A stretch of 16,849 bases of DNA from an uncultured Eubacterium sp. (GTDB taxonomy: Bacteria > Bacillota > Clostridia > Lachnospirales > Lachnospiraceae), in NCBI GenBank assembly GCA_900545725.1, contig URAI01000051.1, positions 1 to 16,849 of the forward strand, given 5' to 3'. Under the pieces are notes generated by a model. It saw nothing but the letters and a program-made list of their open reading frames with translations, ran no database searches and was not told where the DNA came from. The position numbers were made by a program, and so were the translations under genes. Every line of letters starts with the position of its first letter. Position 1 is the stretch's first letter. Below, one piece after another: positions 1-7,464 of this stretch.

Positions 1-815
1 TCTCTTCAACCAAGCTGAAGAAAAGCAAAAAGCTTCTGGAAGATACAGAACCTTATTTTTACACCCTTCAGAGCCTGATCCGGCGTATCCTGCGCCATAT
101 GGGGGATACAGGGCATCCTTATTTTAACGCCAGAAAAGAGATCAAAGAAGAGGACCGTGTCCGTGGCCTGGTAGTCATTACAGGTGATAAGGGTCTGGCA
201 GGTGCTTATAACCACAATGTACTGAAACTTGCCCATGAATGGATGGAAAAAAGTGATAAAAACCGTCTGTATGTCGTGGGAGAGCTGGGAAGACAGTATT
301 TTGCTGCAAGACATGTGCCGGTAGAAGAACAGTTCCACTACACGGTGCAGAACCCTACCATGCACAGAGCCCGTCTGATCGCCTCTTCCCTGATCGAGGA
401 TTATCTGGAAGGACGTTTGGATGAGGTGTGGATCATTTATACGCAGATGATAAACAGCATGAAGGTGGAAGCACAGATGGAGCAGCTTCTTCCCCTGAAG
501 CAGGAAGATTTCAGCAATGTGGTCATTCCTGCGGATATCCATCAGGAAGAGATCCAGATGGTCCCATCCCCTACAGCGGTCATGGACCATGTGGTGCCAA
601 ACTATGTAACAGGATTTATCTTCGGTGCCCTGGTAGAGTCATTTTGCAGTGAGCAGAATGCCCGCATGATGGCCATGCAGTCTGCCAGTGATAATGCAGC
701 AGAGCTGTTAAATGATCTGTCAATAGAATATAACCGTGTGCGTCAGGCTGCCATTACCCAGGAGATCACAGAGGTAGTAGGCGGTGCAAGAGCACAGCGG
801 AAGAAGAAACGATAA
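1..815 (+). CDS. atpG: F1Fo ATP synthase subunit gamma, 5' end missing
   Basis: Central-stalk (rotor) subunit of F1, which couples proton or sodium flow through Fo to ATP synthesis at the inner face of the membrane. The frame is open from base 3, before the first ATG at 99, and reads SSTKLKKSKKLLEDTEPYFY, the usual gamma sequence just after the missing N-terminal helix, so the gene is cut by the window edge (about 25 residues lost) and the ATG at 99 is internal. GDKGLAGAYNHNV is the conserved Rossmann-like core. The C-terminal helix (SASDNAAELLNDLSIEYNRVRQ, written here in parts: SASDNAAELL, then NDLSIEYNRVRQ) followed by ITQEITEVVGGA is the standard gamma ending. Only 62 bases separate it from atpD, as expected in an atp operon. 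Base use is near 50% GC (30 of 60 at 481-540), with many CTG and ATC codons, unlike everything after atpD. Confidence 0.96.
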   Translation, partial: SSTKLKKSKKLLEDTEPYFYTLQSLIRRILRHMGDTGHPYFNARKEIKEEDRVRGLVVITGDKGLAGAYNHNVLKLAHEWMEKSDKNRLYVVGELGRQYFAARHVPVEEQFHYTVQNPTMHRARLIASSLIEDYLEGRLDEVWIIYTQMINSMKVEAQMEQLLPLKQEDFSNVVIPADIHQEEIQMVPSPTAVMDHVVPNYVTGFIFGALVESFCSEQNARMMAMQSASDNAAELLNDLSIEYNRVRQAAITQEITEVVGGARAQRKKKR

Positions 816-877
816 TGCGTTCAGGGAAAAACAAGGAGACATTTGTTTTTCGTAATCAATAAAAGAAGGAGGAAGCC

Positions 878-2275
878 ATGAATAAAGGAAAGATCGTACA
901 GGTAATGGGACCTGTAGTAGATGTGGCTTTTGAAGATGGAAACCTTCCTCATATCCAGGATGCGCTGACTGTAATGAACAATGGAAAGCGTTGCGTTATG
1001 GAAGTAGCCCAGCATATTGGCGGAGATGTAGTCCGCTGTATTATGTTAGCTTCCAGTGAAGGTTTATATAAAGATATGGAAGTAGAAGCAACAGGACAGG
1101 GAATTGCTGTTCCTGTTGGTGAAAAGACACTGGGACGTCTGTTTAATGTCCTTGGGGACACCTTAGATGGCGGTGAGAGCCTGGAGGGAGAAGAAAAATG
1201 GGTCATCCACAGAGATCCCCCAAGTTTTGCAGACCAGAGCCCGGTTGTGGAAATGCTGGAAACAGGTATCAAGGTCATTGACCTGTTAGCACCTTATGCA
1301 AAGGGCGGTAAGATCGGTCTGTTTGGCGGTGCCGGTGTTGGTAAGACGGTGCTGATCCAGGAACTGATCACCAACATTGCAACGGAACACGGCGGATATT
1401 CGATCTTCACCGGTGTTGGAGAGCGTTCCCGTGAGGGAAATGACCTTTGGACGGAAATGAGCGAGTCCGGCGTTTTAAAGAAGACAGCCCTTGTATTTGG
1501 ACAGATGAACGAGTCACCGGGTGCCCGTATGAGAGTAGCAGAAACAGGACTGACCATGGCAGAGTATTTCCGTGATGTAAAGCATCAGAATGTGCTTTTA
1601 TTCATTGATAATATCTTCCGTTTTGTACAGGCTGGTTCAGAGGTTTCAGCATTACTTGGACGTATGCCATCAGCCGTAGGTTATCAGCCTACTCTTGCAA
1701 CTGATGTAGGTGAATTACAGGAAAGAATTGCATCTACAAAGAATGGTTCTGTAACATCAGTACAGGCTGTATATGTTCCTGCCGATGACCTTACTGATCC
1801 GGCTCCGGCAACAACATTTGCACATCTTGATGCAACAACAGTTCTTTCAAGAAAGATTGTAGAACAGGGTATTTATCCTGCCGTAGATCCACTTGAATCT
1901 AATTCAAGAATACTTGAAGCTGAGGTTGTTGGTGAAGAACATTATGAGACAGCAAGAAAGGTTCAGGAATTATTACAGAAGTATAAGGAATTACAGGATA
2001 TTATTGCAATTCTTGGTATGGAAGAATTATCAGATGAAGATAAGCTTACTGTATACAGAGCAAGAAAGATTCAGAAGTTCCTTTCACAGCCTTTCTTCGT
2101 AGCAGAAAACTTTACAGGTGTTCCGGGTAAATATGTTCCTTTAAAGGAAACAGTACGTGGATTTAAGATGATTGTTGATGGTGAAATGGATGATTATCCA
2201 GAATGGGCATTCTTTAATGTAGGTACTATTGACGATGTAATCGAAAAAGCCAAGAATTCTGATGAAGCTAAATAG
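878..2275 (+). CDS. atpD: F1Fo ATP synthase subunit beta
   Basis: Catalytic subunit of F1; binds ADP and phosphate and makes ATP. It has 465 residues, the normal length. The Walker A loop GGAGVGKT is at residues 150-157, followed by GVGERSREGNDLW, FIDNIFRF (Walker B region), ALLGRMPSAVGYQPTLATD and YVPADDLTDPAPATTFAHLD, all hallmark beta motifs, so the active site looks intact. The start is fixed by AAGGAGGA at 866-873. It lies between atpG and atpC. The oddity is internal: before base 1553 there are ten CTG leucine codons and most isoleucines are ATC; after it there is no CTG, isoleucine is nearly all ATT or ATA, and GC falls (33 of 60 at 1501-1560 against 19 of 60 at 2161-2220). The two parts of this gene appear to have different histories, although the protein reads through intact. 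Confidence 0.98.
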   Translation: MNKGKIVQVMGPVVDVAFEDGNLPHIQDALTVMNNGKRCVMEVAQHIGGDVVRCIMLASSEGLYKDMEVEATGQGIAVPVGEKTLGRLFNVLGDTLDGGESLEGEEKWVIHRDPPSFADQSPVVEMLETGIKVIDLLAPYAKGGKIGLFGGAGVGKTVLIQELITNIATEHGGYSIFTGVGERSREGNDLWTEMSESGVLKKTALVFGQMNESPGARMRVAETGLTMAEYFRDVKHQNVLLFIDNIFRFVQAGSEVSALLGRMPSAVGYQPTLATDVGELQERIASTKNGSVTSVQAVYVPADDLTDPAPATTFAHLDATTVLSRKIVEQGIYPAVDPLESNSRILEAEVVGEEHYETARKVQELLQKYKELQDIIAILGMEELSDEDKLTVYRARKIQKFLSQPFFVAENFTGVPGKYVPLKETVRGFKMIVDGEMDDYPEWAFFNVGTIDDVIEKAKNSDEAK

Positions 2276-2286
2276 GAGGGATGTTA

Positions 2287-2697
2287 ATGAGTTCATTCAG
2301 CCTTAAAATTATAGCCAGCGATAAAGTATTTTATGATGGCAGGGCAGAAGCTCTTACTATTCCGGCGATGGACGGACAGAAGCAGATTCTTCCCCACCAT
2401 GAAAATATGGTTATTGCTGTTAATATCGGTGAATTAAAATTCAGGACAGAGGATGGTACTGTTCATCAGGTAGTTGTAGGAAAAGGTTTTGCAGAAACTA
2501 TGAATAACCGAGTTATTGTTCTTACAGATACAGCCGAAAGACCTGAAGACATTGATAAAAAGAGAGCGCAGGAAGCACTTGACAGGGCTATGGAGCGTAT
2601 GCGTCAGAAGCAGAGCATTCAGGAATATCATCATTCCCAGGCTGCTATGGCAAGAGCCATGACAAGACTTAAGCTTTCAAGCAAGTATCTTAATTAA
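2287..2697 (+). CDS. atpC: F1Fo ATP synthase subunit epsilon
   Basis: Small rotor subunit of F1 that links gamma to the c-ring and can inhibit ATP hydrolysis. It has 136 residues. The N-terminal beta-sandwich (FSLKIIASDKVFYDGRAEAL, then LPHHENMVIAVNIGEL) is followed by a two-helix C-terminal part (about residues 85-136) rich in Arg, Glu and Lys. I start at the ATG at 2287 rather than the in-frame ATG at 2281, because AGGAGG at 2274-2279 leaves only one base before 2281 but seven before 2287. The gene follows atpD by 11 bases. It is AT-rich like the rest of the window. It is the last gene of the atp operon and is followed directly by a terminator. Confidence 0.95.
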   Translation: MSSFSLKIIASDKVFYDGRAEALTIPAMDGQKQILPHHENMVIAVNIGELKFRTEDGTVHQVVVGKGFAETMNNRVIVLTDTAERPEDIDKKRAQEALDRAMERMRQKQSIQEYHHSQAAMARAMTRLKLSSKYLN

Positions 2698-2713
2698 AAA
2701 TATATATTTATAT

Positions 2714-2748
2714 AAAAATGGTTGTCATATATATGGCAGCCATTTTTT
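2714..2748 (+). terminator. Intrinsic terminator of the atp operon
   Basis: A hairpin with arms AAAAATGGTTGTCAT and GGCAGCCATTTTTT (a few G-U pairs) ends in a run of six T, 16 bases after the atpC stop. An A-rich run opposite a T-rich run is the usual form of a strong, possibly bidirectional, intrinsic terminator. Confidence 0.85.
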
Positions 2749-2806
2749 AATATAATAGATTTTTAATTATACTTGACAGAGTTTATATTTCATCTCAATT
2801 AATGTA

Positions 2807-2835
2807 TTGTTTAAATATACAGATAATGGTATAAT
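2807..2835 (+). promoter_or_regulatory. Promoter of the amidase gene (extended -10)
   Basis: TTGTTT at 2807-2812, a 17-base spacer, and TATAAT at 2830-2835 preceded by TGG, which makes an extended -10 (TGnTATAAT). It lies between the atp terminator and the amidase ribosome-binding site, giving a leader of about 40 bases. A separate TTGACA at 2773-2778 lacks a good -10 at the right distance. The prediction rests on sequence match only. Confidence 0.6.
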
Positions 2836-2880
2836 ATTTTCGTAATTTTGACAATAAAATACGGAGGAACGGAGATTAAT

Positions 2881-4842
2881 ATGAAAAAAAGGTTATTATT
2901 AATACCGGTTACAGCAATAGCAGTTATTGCAGGTATATGGACACAGAAACCGGTTACTGCTAAGGCAGCAGATGATTTTGTAATCGTGCTTGACCCTGGA
3001 CATGATGCGACACATGTCGGTGCAAGAGGATATGGACTTAAAGAAGAAGAACTTAATATGAAGATTGCATTATCATGCAAGGCTGAGCTTGAAAAATATG
3101 ATGGAGTTAAGGTATATCTTACACATCCTACTATAGATTGTGGACTGCCGGGAAGCAGTACAAGGGAATGTCTGTATTCAAGACCTGATTATGCAAAGTC
3201 AGTAGGTGCATCGTTATATGTAAGTCTTCATAATAATGCAGGGATGGATATATCAGGACATGAAGTATATTATCCTAATGCTAATTATATTCCTGAATTT
3301 AATGTTGAGGGAGCAGCACTTGCACAGTGTATTTCAGATAAGCTTAGTGATATAGGAATTAATGACAGAGGCATACATACAAGAGACAGCAATGGTGATG
3401 AAGATGATGAAACTAACTGGTATAATGATGGTTCAAGAGCGGATTATTATGCTGTAATAAGGGGTTCTAAGAAAAATGGATTTATTGGACTTATTGTAGA
3501 ACATGCTTACATTTCTAATGCCAATGATGCTTCATTACTTGGTGATGATAATATGCTTGCATTAATGGGACAGGCAGATGCACAGGGTATCGCTGAATAT
3601 TATGGTTTTGCTAAGAAGAGTGGTCTTAGGATTGGAAACGATGATATATGGCATATGTATTCAGATGGAGACATAGTAAGTGATTATACAGGAATGGCAG
3701 AAAATGAATACGGCTGGTGGATGTTGACAGATGGTTCAATTAATTTTGATTATACAGGAATGGCGGAAAATCAATATGGCTGGTGGTATATAAGCAATGG
3801 AGCTCTTGATTTAAGCTATACAGGAATGGCGGAAAATGAATACGGCTGGTGGTATATGAGTAACGGAGTTCTTGACTTAAGCTACACAGGAATGGCACTA
3901 AACCAATACGGCTGGTGGTATATGAATAATGGAATTGTTGACTTAAGCTACACAGGAATGGCGCTAAATGAATACGGCTGGTGGTATATGAGCAATGGAA
4001 ACTTTGATTTAAGCTATACAGGAATGGCAGAAAATGAATATGGCTGGTGGTATATGAGTAAAGGAGCCCTTGACTTAAGCTATACAGGAATGGCACTAAA
4101 CAGATACGGCTGGTGGTATATGAGTAACGGAGCTCTTGACTTAAGCTATACAGGAATGGCAGAAAATGAATACGGCTGGTGGTATATGAGTAATGGAGCC
4201 CTTGACTTAAATTATACGGGAATGGCACGTAATGAATATGGCTGGTGGTATATTAATAAGGGATTGCTTGATTCTGAATATACAGGTATAGCTTCTAATG
4301 AATATGGAGAATGGTATTTTGTTGATGGCGTAATAGCATATGATTATACAGACGAGATTGAAGCTGATGGACATACATATGTAATTACAAATGGTTATGT
4401 AACACAGGTAAAACATTCATGGGATGACGGTGTTACAGTAACAGAAGCTACATGTACAGACAATGGTATTATACGTTATACATGTAAGAGTTGTGATGAA
4501 ACCAAGGAAGAAGTTATTAAGGCTAAGGGACATGAATATTCATGGGTAGTAGCTAAGCCTGCAACAACAAGCGAAGAAGGTCTTGAAGAATACAAGTGTC
4601 TTGTATGTGGTGATGTAAAGGAGACAAGAAAGCTTGAAAAGTTACAGGCAGAGGGTGATAAGAAGACAGACAATAATAATGTATCTGATAAGAATATTAC
4701 AGATAAGGATGTTGTAGATAAAGATATTGCAAATAAAAATATTACAGATAAGATTTCCTCTGATAATAAGGCATCAGCTGATAATAAGCAGATAGATAGA
4801 AGCACAAAAGATGATGTGATATCATCTGTAAATAATCAGTAG
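2881..4842 (+). CDS. Secreted N-acetylmuramoyl-L-alanine amidase with 22-residue repeats
   Basis: Peptidoglycan hydrolase of the Amidase_3 type, cutting the bond between N-acetylmuramic acid and L-alanine outside the cell. It has 653 residues. Residues 1-29 are a signal peptide (MKKR, a hydrophobic core, then AKA before the likely cut). The catalytic domain (about 33-255) shows DPGH with H41, a glutamate near 56-57, SLHNNAG with H117, and IVEHAYISN with E207, the expected zinc ligands and catalytic glutamate. Residues 269-488 are ten 22-residue repeats of the form YTGMAxNxYGWWYMSNGxLD, probably a wall-binding module. Two HxxW/Y...C-x2-C units (about 508-585) and an Asn/Asp/Lys-rich tail follow. 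No LPxTG motif is visible. The start at ATG 2881 has GGAGG at 2863-2867; an upstream in-frame TTG at 2848 would put charged residues before the signal peptide and is rejected. It probably serves wall remodelling or cell separation. Confidence 0.9.
   Translation: MKKRLLLIPVTAIAVIAGIWTQKPVTAKAADDFVIVLDPGHDATHVGARGYGLKEEELNMKIALSCKAELEKYDGVKVYLTHPTIDCGLPGSSTRECLYSRPDYAKSVGASLYVSLHNNAGMDISGHEVYYPNANYIPEFNVEGAALAQCISDKLSDIGINDRGIHTRDSNGDEDDETNWYNDGSRADYYAVIRGSKKNGFIGLIVEHAYISNANDASLLGDDNMLALMGQADAQGIAEYYGFAKKSGLRIGNDDIWHMYSDGDIVSDYTGMAENEYGWWMLTDGSINFDYTGMAENQYGWWYISNGALDLSYTGMAENEYGWWYMSNGVLDLSYTGMALNQYGWWYMNNGIVDLSYTGMALNEYGWWYMSNGNFDLSYTGMAENEYGWWYMSKGALDLSYTGMALNRYGWWYMSNGALDLSYTGMAENEYGWWYMSNGALDLNYTGMARNEYGWWYINKGLLDSEYTGIASNEYGEWYFVDGVIAYDYTDEIEADGHTYVITNGYVTQVKHSWDDGVTVTEATCTDNGIIRYTCKSCDETKEEVIKAKGHEYSWVVAKPATTSEEGLEEYKCLVCGDVKETRKLEKLQAEGDKKTDNNNVSDKNITDKDVVDKDIANKNITDKISSDNKASADNKQIDRSTKDDVISSVNNQ
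3685..4344 (+). repeat. Ten tandem 66-bp repeats inside the amidase gene
   Basis: Ten in-frame units of 66 bp (22 codons) start at 3685 with TATACAGGAATGGCAG and end at 4344; an eleventh, badly decayed unit begins at 4345 (YTDEIEADGHTYV). Units 2-8 are the most alike, while 1, 9 and 10 diverge, the pattern expected when copies are gained and lost in the middle of an array. The unit codes for an aromatic-rich, beta-hairpin-like motif resembling choline-binding/GW-type wall repeats. It is coding sequence, not a CRISPR array: there are no unique spacers. Confidence 0.93.
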
Positions 4843-4864
4843 TGTAACTAAAAATATATAATAT

Positions 4865-4945
4865 AAGACAGGTGATGGTGGCTAAGAAAAGATATTATCA
4901 TATAAAATTATGATATATAATCTTTAAGCCACTTTCACCTGTTTT
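4865..4945 (+). terminator. Long hairpin after the amidase gene
   Basis: An imperfect hairpin of about 80 bases: AAGACAGGTGA pairs with TCACCTGTTTT, then GGTGGCT with AGCCACT, with a further inner stem TATCATA/TATGATA. It starts 22 bases after the amidase stop and ends in TTTTATGG, a modest T run. A role as transcription terminator is likely, though the stem is longer than most. Confidence 0.65.
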
Positions 4946-4987
4946 ATGGTTTACCATATTAAGGATGAACAAAATATGAAATTATTA

Positions 4988-5017
4988 TTGATTATTTGTT
5001 AATAAATACATTATAAT
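4988..5017 (+). promoter_or_regulatory. Putative promoter of the purine permease gene
   Basis: TTGATT at 4988-4993, an 18-base spacer and TATAAT at 5012-5017, 35 bases before the permease start. No purine (guanine/adenine) riboswitch core can be seen between the hairpin at 4945 and the gene, although permeases of this family are often controlled that way. Confidence 0.5.
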
Positions 5018-5051
5018 TATAACCTAAACACAAAAAAGGAGAAATCAGACT

Positions 5052-6449
5052 ATGGAAAAATTTTTCAAAGTGAAAGAACATGGTTCAAATGTAAAAACTG
5101 AAATTCTTGCAGGTATTACAAGCTTTATGGCTATGGCATACATCCTTATGGTTAATTCTAATATGTTTGCATCTTTAGGTGTTGTTTCATATAATGCAGT
5201 ATACATTGCAACTGCAATTTCTGCTGTTATTGGAACACTTTTGATAGGACTTTTAGCTAACCTTCCACTGGCACTTGCTTCCGGAATGGGACTTAATGCA
5301 TTCTTTGTATATACAGTATGCTTTACATTTGGATTAAGCTATGCTAACGGATTAGTATTGGTATTATTTGACGGTTTATTATTTGTTGTCTTAACAGTAA
5401 CAGGTATACGAGCAAAGTTATTCAATGCCATTCCTATGTGTGTAAGAATTGCAATACCGGCTGGTATTGGTCTTTTTATTGCATTTATAGGATTACAGGA
5501 TGCAGGAATTGTTGTTGCAGATACTTCAACATGCGTTAATCTTGTTTCATTTAACCTTTTTAACGGTAATGCAACATGGGCAACAGTTATGCCTAAGCTT
5601 ATAACAATATTTACATTAATGATTATTGCTGTACTTGCAAGCAAAAAGGTTAAGGGTTCAGTATTTTTTGGTATTCTTGGTGGAACTTTCGGATATTATA
5701 TATTAGGTTTTACAATACCTGGTTTTTATGATGGATTTGGTGCTAATTTCAGCTTTAATCCGTTTAAGGCATTTGGTGAATGGGGTTCACAGGCTTTTGG
5801 AAAAGTATTTACACAGGGATTTGATTTTTCAGCATATCTTGCTAACCATACATCAGCAGAGCTGGTTATTCTTGTTATAACAACAGCACTTGCATTTTGT
5901 CTTGTAGATATGTTTGATACACTTGGAACACTTTATGGTGCATGTTCAAGGGGTGATCTTCTTACAAAAGAAGGAGATGTGCCTAACTTTGAAAAGGCCA
6001 TGTTATCAGATGCCGTAGCTACAGTAGTAGGTTCAGTATGCGGTACATCAACAGTTACAACATTTGTTGAATCATCAGCGGGTGTGGCAGAAGGCGGAAG
6101 AACAGGTCTTTCTGCAATTACAACTGCGGCAATGTTTTTTGTAGCAATGTTTTTAAGTCCGGTTGCATCACTTATTCCAACCTATGCAACAGCAGGAGCA
6201 TTAATATATGTAGGTGTTCTTATGATGGGTGGTGTTAAAAATATTGAATGGGATGATCCTGCATCAGCAGTACCGGCTTTCCTTACTCTTGCAATGATGC
6301 CTCTTGCTTATAATATAAGCTATGGTATTGCATTTGGTGTTATTTCATATATCATAATTCATGTATTTGCCGGAAAGATAAAGGAAATTAAGTCATTTAC
6401 ATGGGTTGTTGGAATATTATTTGTATTGATGTTCTTCCTTACACACTAA
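5052..6449 (+). CDS. NCS2-family purine permease (AzgA/PbuG type)
   Basis: Integral membrane transporter expected to take up purine bases (adenine, guanine or hypoxanthine). It has 465 residues and about 12-14 hydrophobic segments. The N-terminus NVKTEILAGITSFMAMAYIL and then NLPLALASGMGLNAFF are signatures of the AzgA/PbuG/PbuO branch of NCS2. Later segments include LVDMFDTLGTLYGACSRGDL, GTSTVTTFVESSAGVAEGGR and TGLSAITTAAMFF, which hold the conserved substrate-site residues of this branch. AAAGGAG at 5035-5041 fixes the start, ten bases upstream. It appears to be a single-gene transcript, with a hairpin before it and structured intergenic DNA after it. Which purine it carries cannot be told from sequence. 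Codon use is AT-rich, like its neighbours. Confidence 0.93.
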   Translation: MEKFFKVKEHGSNVKTEILAGITSFMAMAYILMVNSNMFASLGVVSYNAVYIATAISAVIGTLLIGLLANLPLALASGMGLNAFFVYTVCFTFGLSYANGLVLVLFDGLLFVVLTVTGIRAKLFNAIPMCVRIAIPAGIGLFIAFIGLQDAGIVVADTSTCVNLVSFNLFNGNATWATVMPKLITIFTLMIIAVLASKKVKGSVFFGILGGTFGYYILGFTIPGFYDGFGANFSFNPFKAFGEWGSQAFGKVFTQGFDFSAYLANHTSAELVILVITTALAFCLVDMFDTLGTLYGACSRGDLLTKEGDVPNFEKAMLSDAVATVVGSVCGTSTVTTFVESSAGVAEGGRTGLSAITTAAMFFVAMFLSPVASLIPTYATAGALIYVGVLMMGGVKNIEWDDPASAVPAFLTLAMMPLAYNISYGIAFGVISYIIIHVFAGKIKEIKSFTWVVGILFVLMFFLTH

Positions 6450-6513
6450 TACCGGGTTAGTATAATTTTCATGGCATATAAATTGCCGGTTTAATCAGAG
6501 GAATATATTTATT

Positions 6514-6607
6514 AAGAAGTCATATGCAGACTCACAGTTATATGTATATAGCCTGTTATCTTAGGGTAAGTTGTATTCATATAAGAGCGTAATGCATATG
6601 ACTTTTT
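6514..6607 (+). other. 94-base stem-closed structured element
   Basis: AAGTCATATGCA at 6517-6528 is the exact reverse complement of TGCATATGACTT at 6593-6604, extended by three more pairs (one G-U). Inside, TTATATG at 6538-6544 pairs with CATATAA at 6578-6584. The element runs into TTTTTATTT, so it could act as the terminator of the permease transcript or as a small structured RNA or MITE-like repeat. It does not match any riboswitch core I know. Confidence 0.5.
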
Positions 6608-6647
6608 ATTTATATGGCTATGTGTCAGGTATTTGTTAGCCAATGAT

Positions 6648-6676
6648 TTGACGGCTTATATGTGTAATGATAAAAT
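6648..6676 (+). promoter_or_regulatory. Promoter of the HD-hydrolase gene
   Basis: TTGACG at 6648-6653, exactly 17 bases, then TAAAAT at 6671-6676 with an upstream TG (TGATAAAAT, extended -10). A small palindrome, CTGTT-AAA-AACAG, lies at 6681-6693 where transcription should begin and could be an operator. The leader would be about 85 bases. Confidence 0.6.
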
Positions 6677-6770
6677 GAAACTGTTAAAAACAGTGATTAG
6701 TATTAATGATAATATTTAAAAGACTGTATAATTGAAAATAATATAATTATATTCAGAGGTATATGAAATT

Positions 6771-7361
6771 ATGGATAAAAGATTAGAAAATCAGCTGGCA
6801 TTTGCATTAGAGATTGATAAGGGAAAAAATATCTTAAGACAGACACATTTGTCGGGACATGGGCGTAACGAAAATGATGCTGAACATGCATGGCATATGG
6901 CGGTTATGGCATATCTTCTTAAGGAATATGCTAACGAAGAGGTTGATATTTCAAAGGTTATGATTATGTGTCTTATTCATGATATTGTTGAAATAGAAGC
7001 AGGTGATACATATGCTTATGATGATGATGGATTAAAGACACAAAAGGCAAGGGAAGATATGGCTAAAGAACATATTTTTTCCATTCTTCCTGATGATCAG
7101 AAACGGGAAATGATTGCATTGTTTGACGAATTTGAGGCAAATCAAACGCCGGAATCAAAGTATGCACATGCAATGGATAATCTGCAGCCATTAATTCTTA
7201 ATAACAGTAATGGTGGTTCTGACTGGAAACGGCATAAGGTATCGGCAAGTCAGGTATATAAAAGGCAGAATAAGACTAAGGATGGATCTGTAAAGTTATT
7301 TGAGGTTGTAGATAATATAATTAAGGAAAATATCAATAAGGGAAATATAATTAATAACTGA
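6771..7361 (+). CDS. HD-domain phosphohydrolase, YfbR/HDDC2-like
   Basis: Metal-dependent phosphohydrolase of the HD superfamily, closest in style to the YfbR/HDDC2 group, whose studied members remove phosphate from 5'-deoxynucleoside monophosphates. It has 196 residues. The metal-binding set is visible: H39 in AEHAWHMA, H70-D71 in LIHDIVEI, and D136 in HAMDNLQPL; EAGD at 76-79 is also typical. The last 30 residues (charged, then Asn/Ile-rich) are poorly conserved. GAGG at 6756-6759 is the likely ribosome-binding site. It has its own promoter and is followed after 103 bases by the aminopeptidase, with a possible tiny gene between them. The substrate is inferred from the family only; other HD_3 proteins have unknown substrates. 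Confidence 0.85.
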   Translation: MDKRLENQLAFALEIDKGKNILRQTHLSGHGRNENDAEHAWHMAVMAYLLKEYANEEVDISKVMIMCLIHDIVEIEAGDTYAYDDDGLKTQKAREDMAKEHIFSILPDDQKREMIALFDEFEANQTPESKYAHAMDNLQPLILNNSNGGSDWKRHKVSASQVYKRQNKTKDGSVKLFEVVDNIIKENINKGNIINN

Positions 7362-7380
7362 TAAAGTGGGAGAGTGACAT

Positions 7381-7449
7381 ATGAATAACAAAATGACATT
7401 TTGCACATCGTATGGAAATAAAAATCATTCTAACAATATTATAAAATAG
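7381..7449 (+). CDS. Possible 22-residue peptide
   Basis: ATG at 7381 opens a 22-codon frame, MNKK-like in style (MNNKMTFCTSYGNKNHSNNI, then IK), ending in TAG at 7447-7449. GGGAGAG at 7368-7374 sits six bases upstream, a better ribosome-binding site than many real genes here have. It is Asn/Lys-rich, not membrane-spanning, and ends two bases before the GGAG of the next gene, so it might act in translational coupling. I do not recognise it, and a frame this short can arise by chance in AT-rich DNA. Confidence 0.25.
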   Translation: MNNKMTFCTSYGNKNHSNNIIK

Positions 7450-7464
7450 GAGCGTTATAATAAA

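Larger units (their letters stand above)
6450..6770 (+). other. 321-bp intergenic stretch, structured in the middle
   Basis: Between the permease and the HD gene. It holds a weak ACCGG/CCGGT inverted repeat at 6451-6490, a strong stem-closed element at 6514-6607, a small TGGCTA/TAGCCA stem at 6615-6642, and a good promoter at 6648-6676. No open reading frame of note and no tRNA is present. Confidence 0.6.

Noticed and set aside
2773..2801. TTGACA-based promoter before the amidase
   Set aside because: A perfect -35, but 17 bases on there is only CAATTA; the extended -10 promoter at 2807-2835 fits better.
3740..4228. Minus-strand open frame of 162 codons
   Set aside because: It is the mirror of the repeat array in the amidase gene; its own repetitiveness (SYTTSRIHFLPF) is a by-product.
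3685..4344. CRISPR-like array
   Set aside because: The 66-bp units are contiguous and in frame, with no unique spacers, and encode a protein repeat.
4946..5051. Purine riboswitch before the purine permease
   Set aside because: The 5' region lacks the paired stems and the conserved junction bases of the purine aptamer; only a promoter and ribosome-binding site are visible in about 100 bases.
5339..5644. Minus-strand open frame inside the purine permease
   Set aside because: A shadow of a biased, well-recognised plus-strand gene; it has no ribosome-binding site and no family resemblance.
6727..6732. TATAAT as a second promoter of the HD gene
   Set aside because: No -35-like sequence 16-18 bases upstream, whereas 6648-6676 has a full match.
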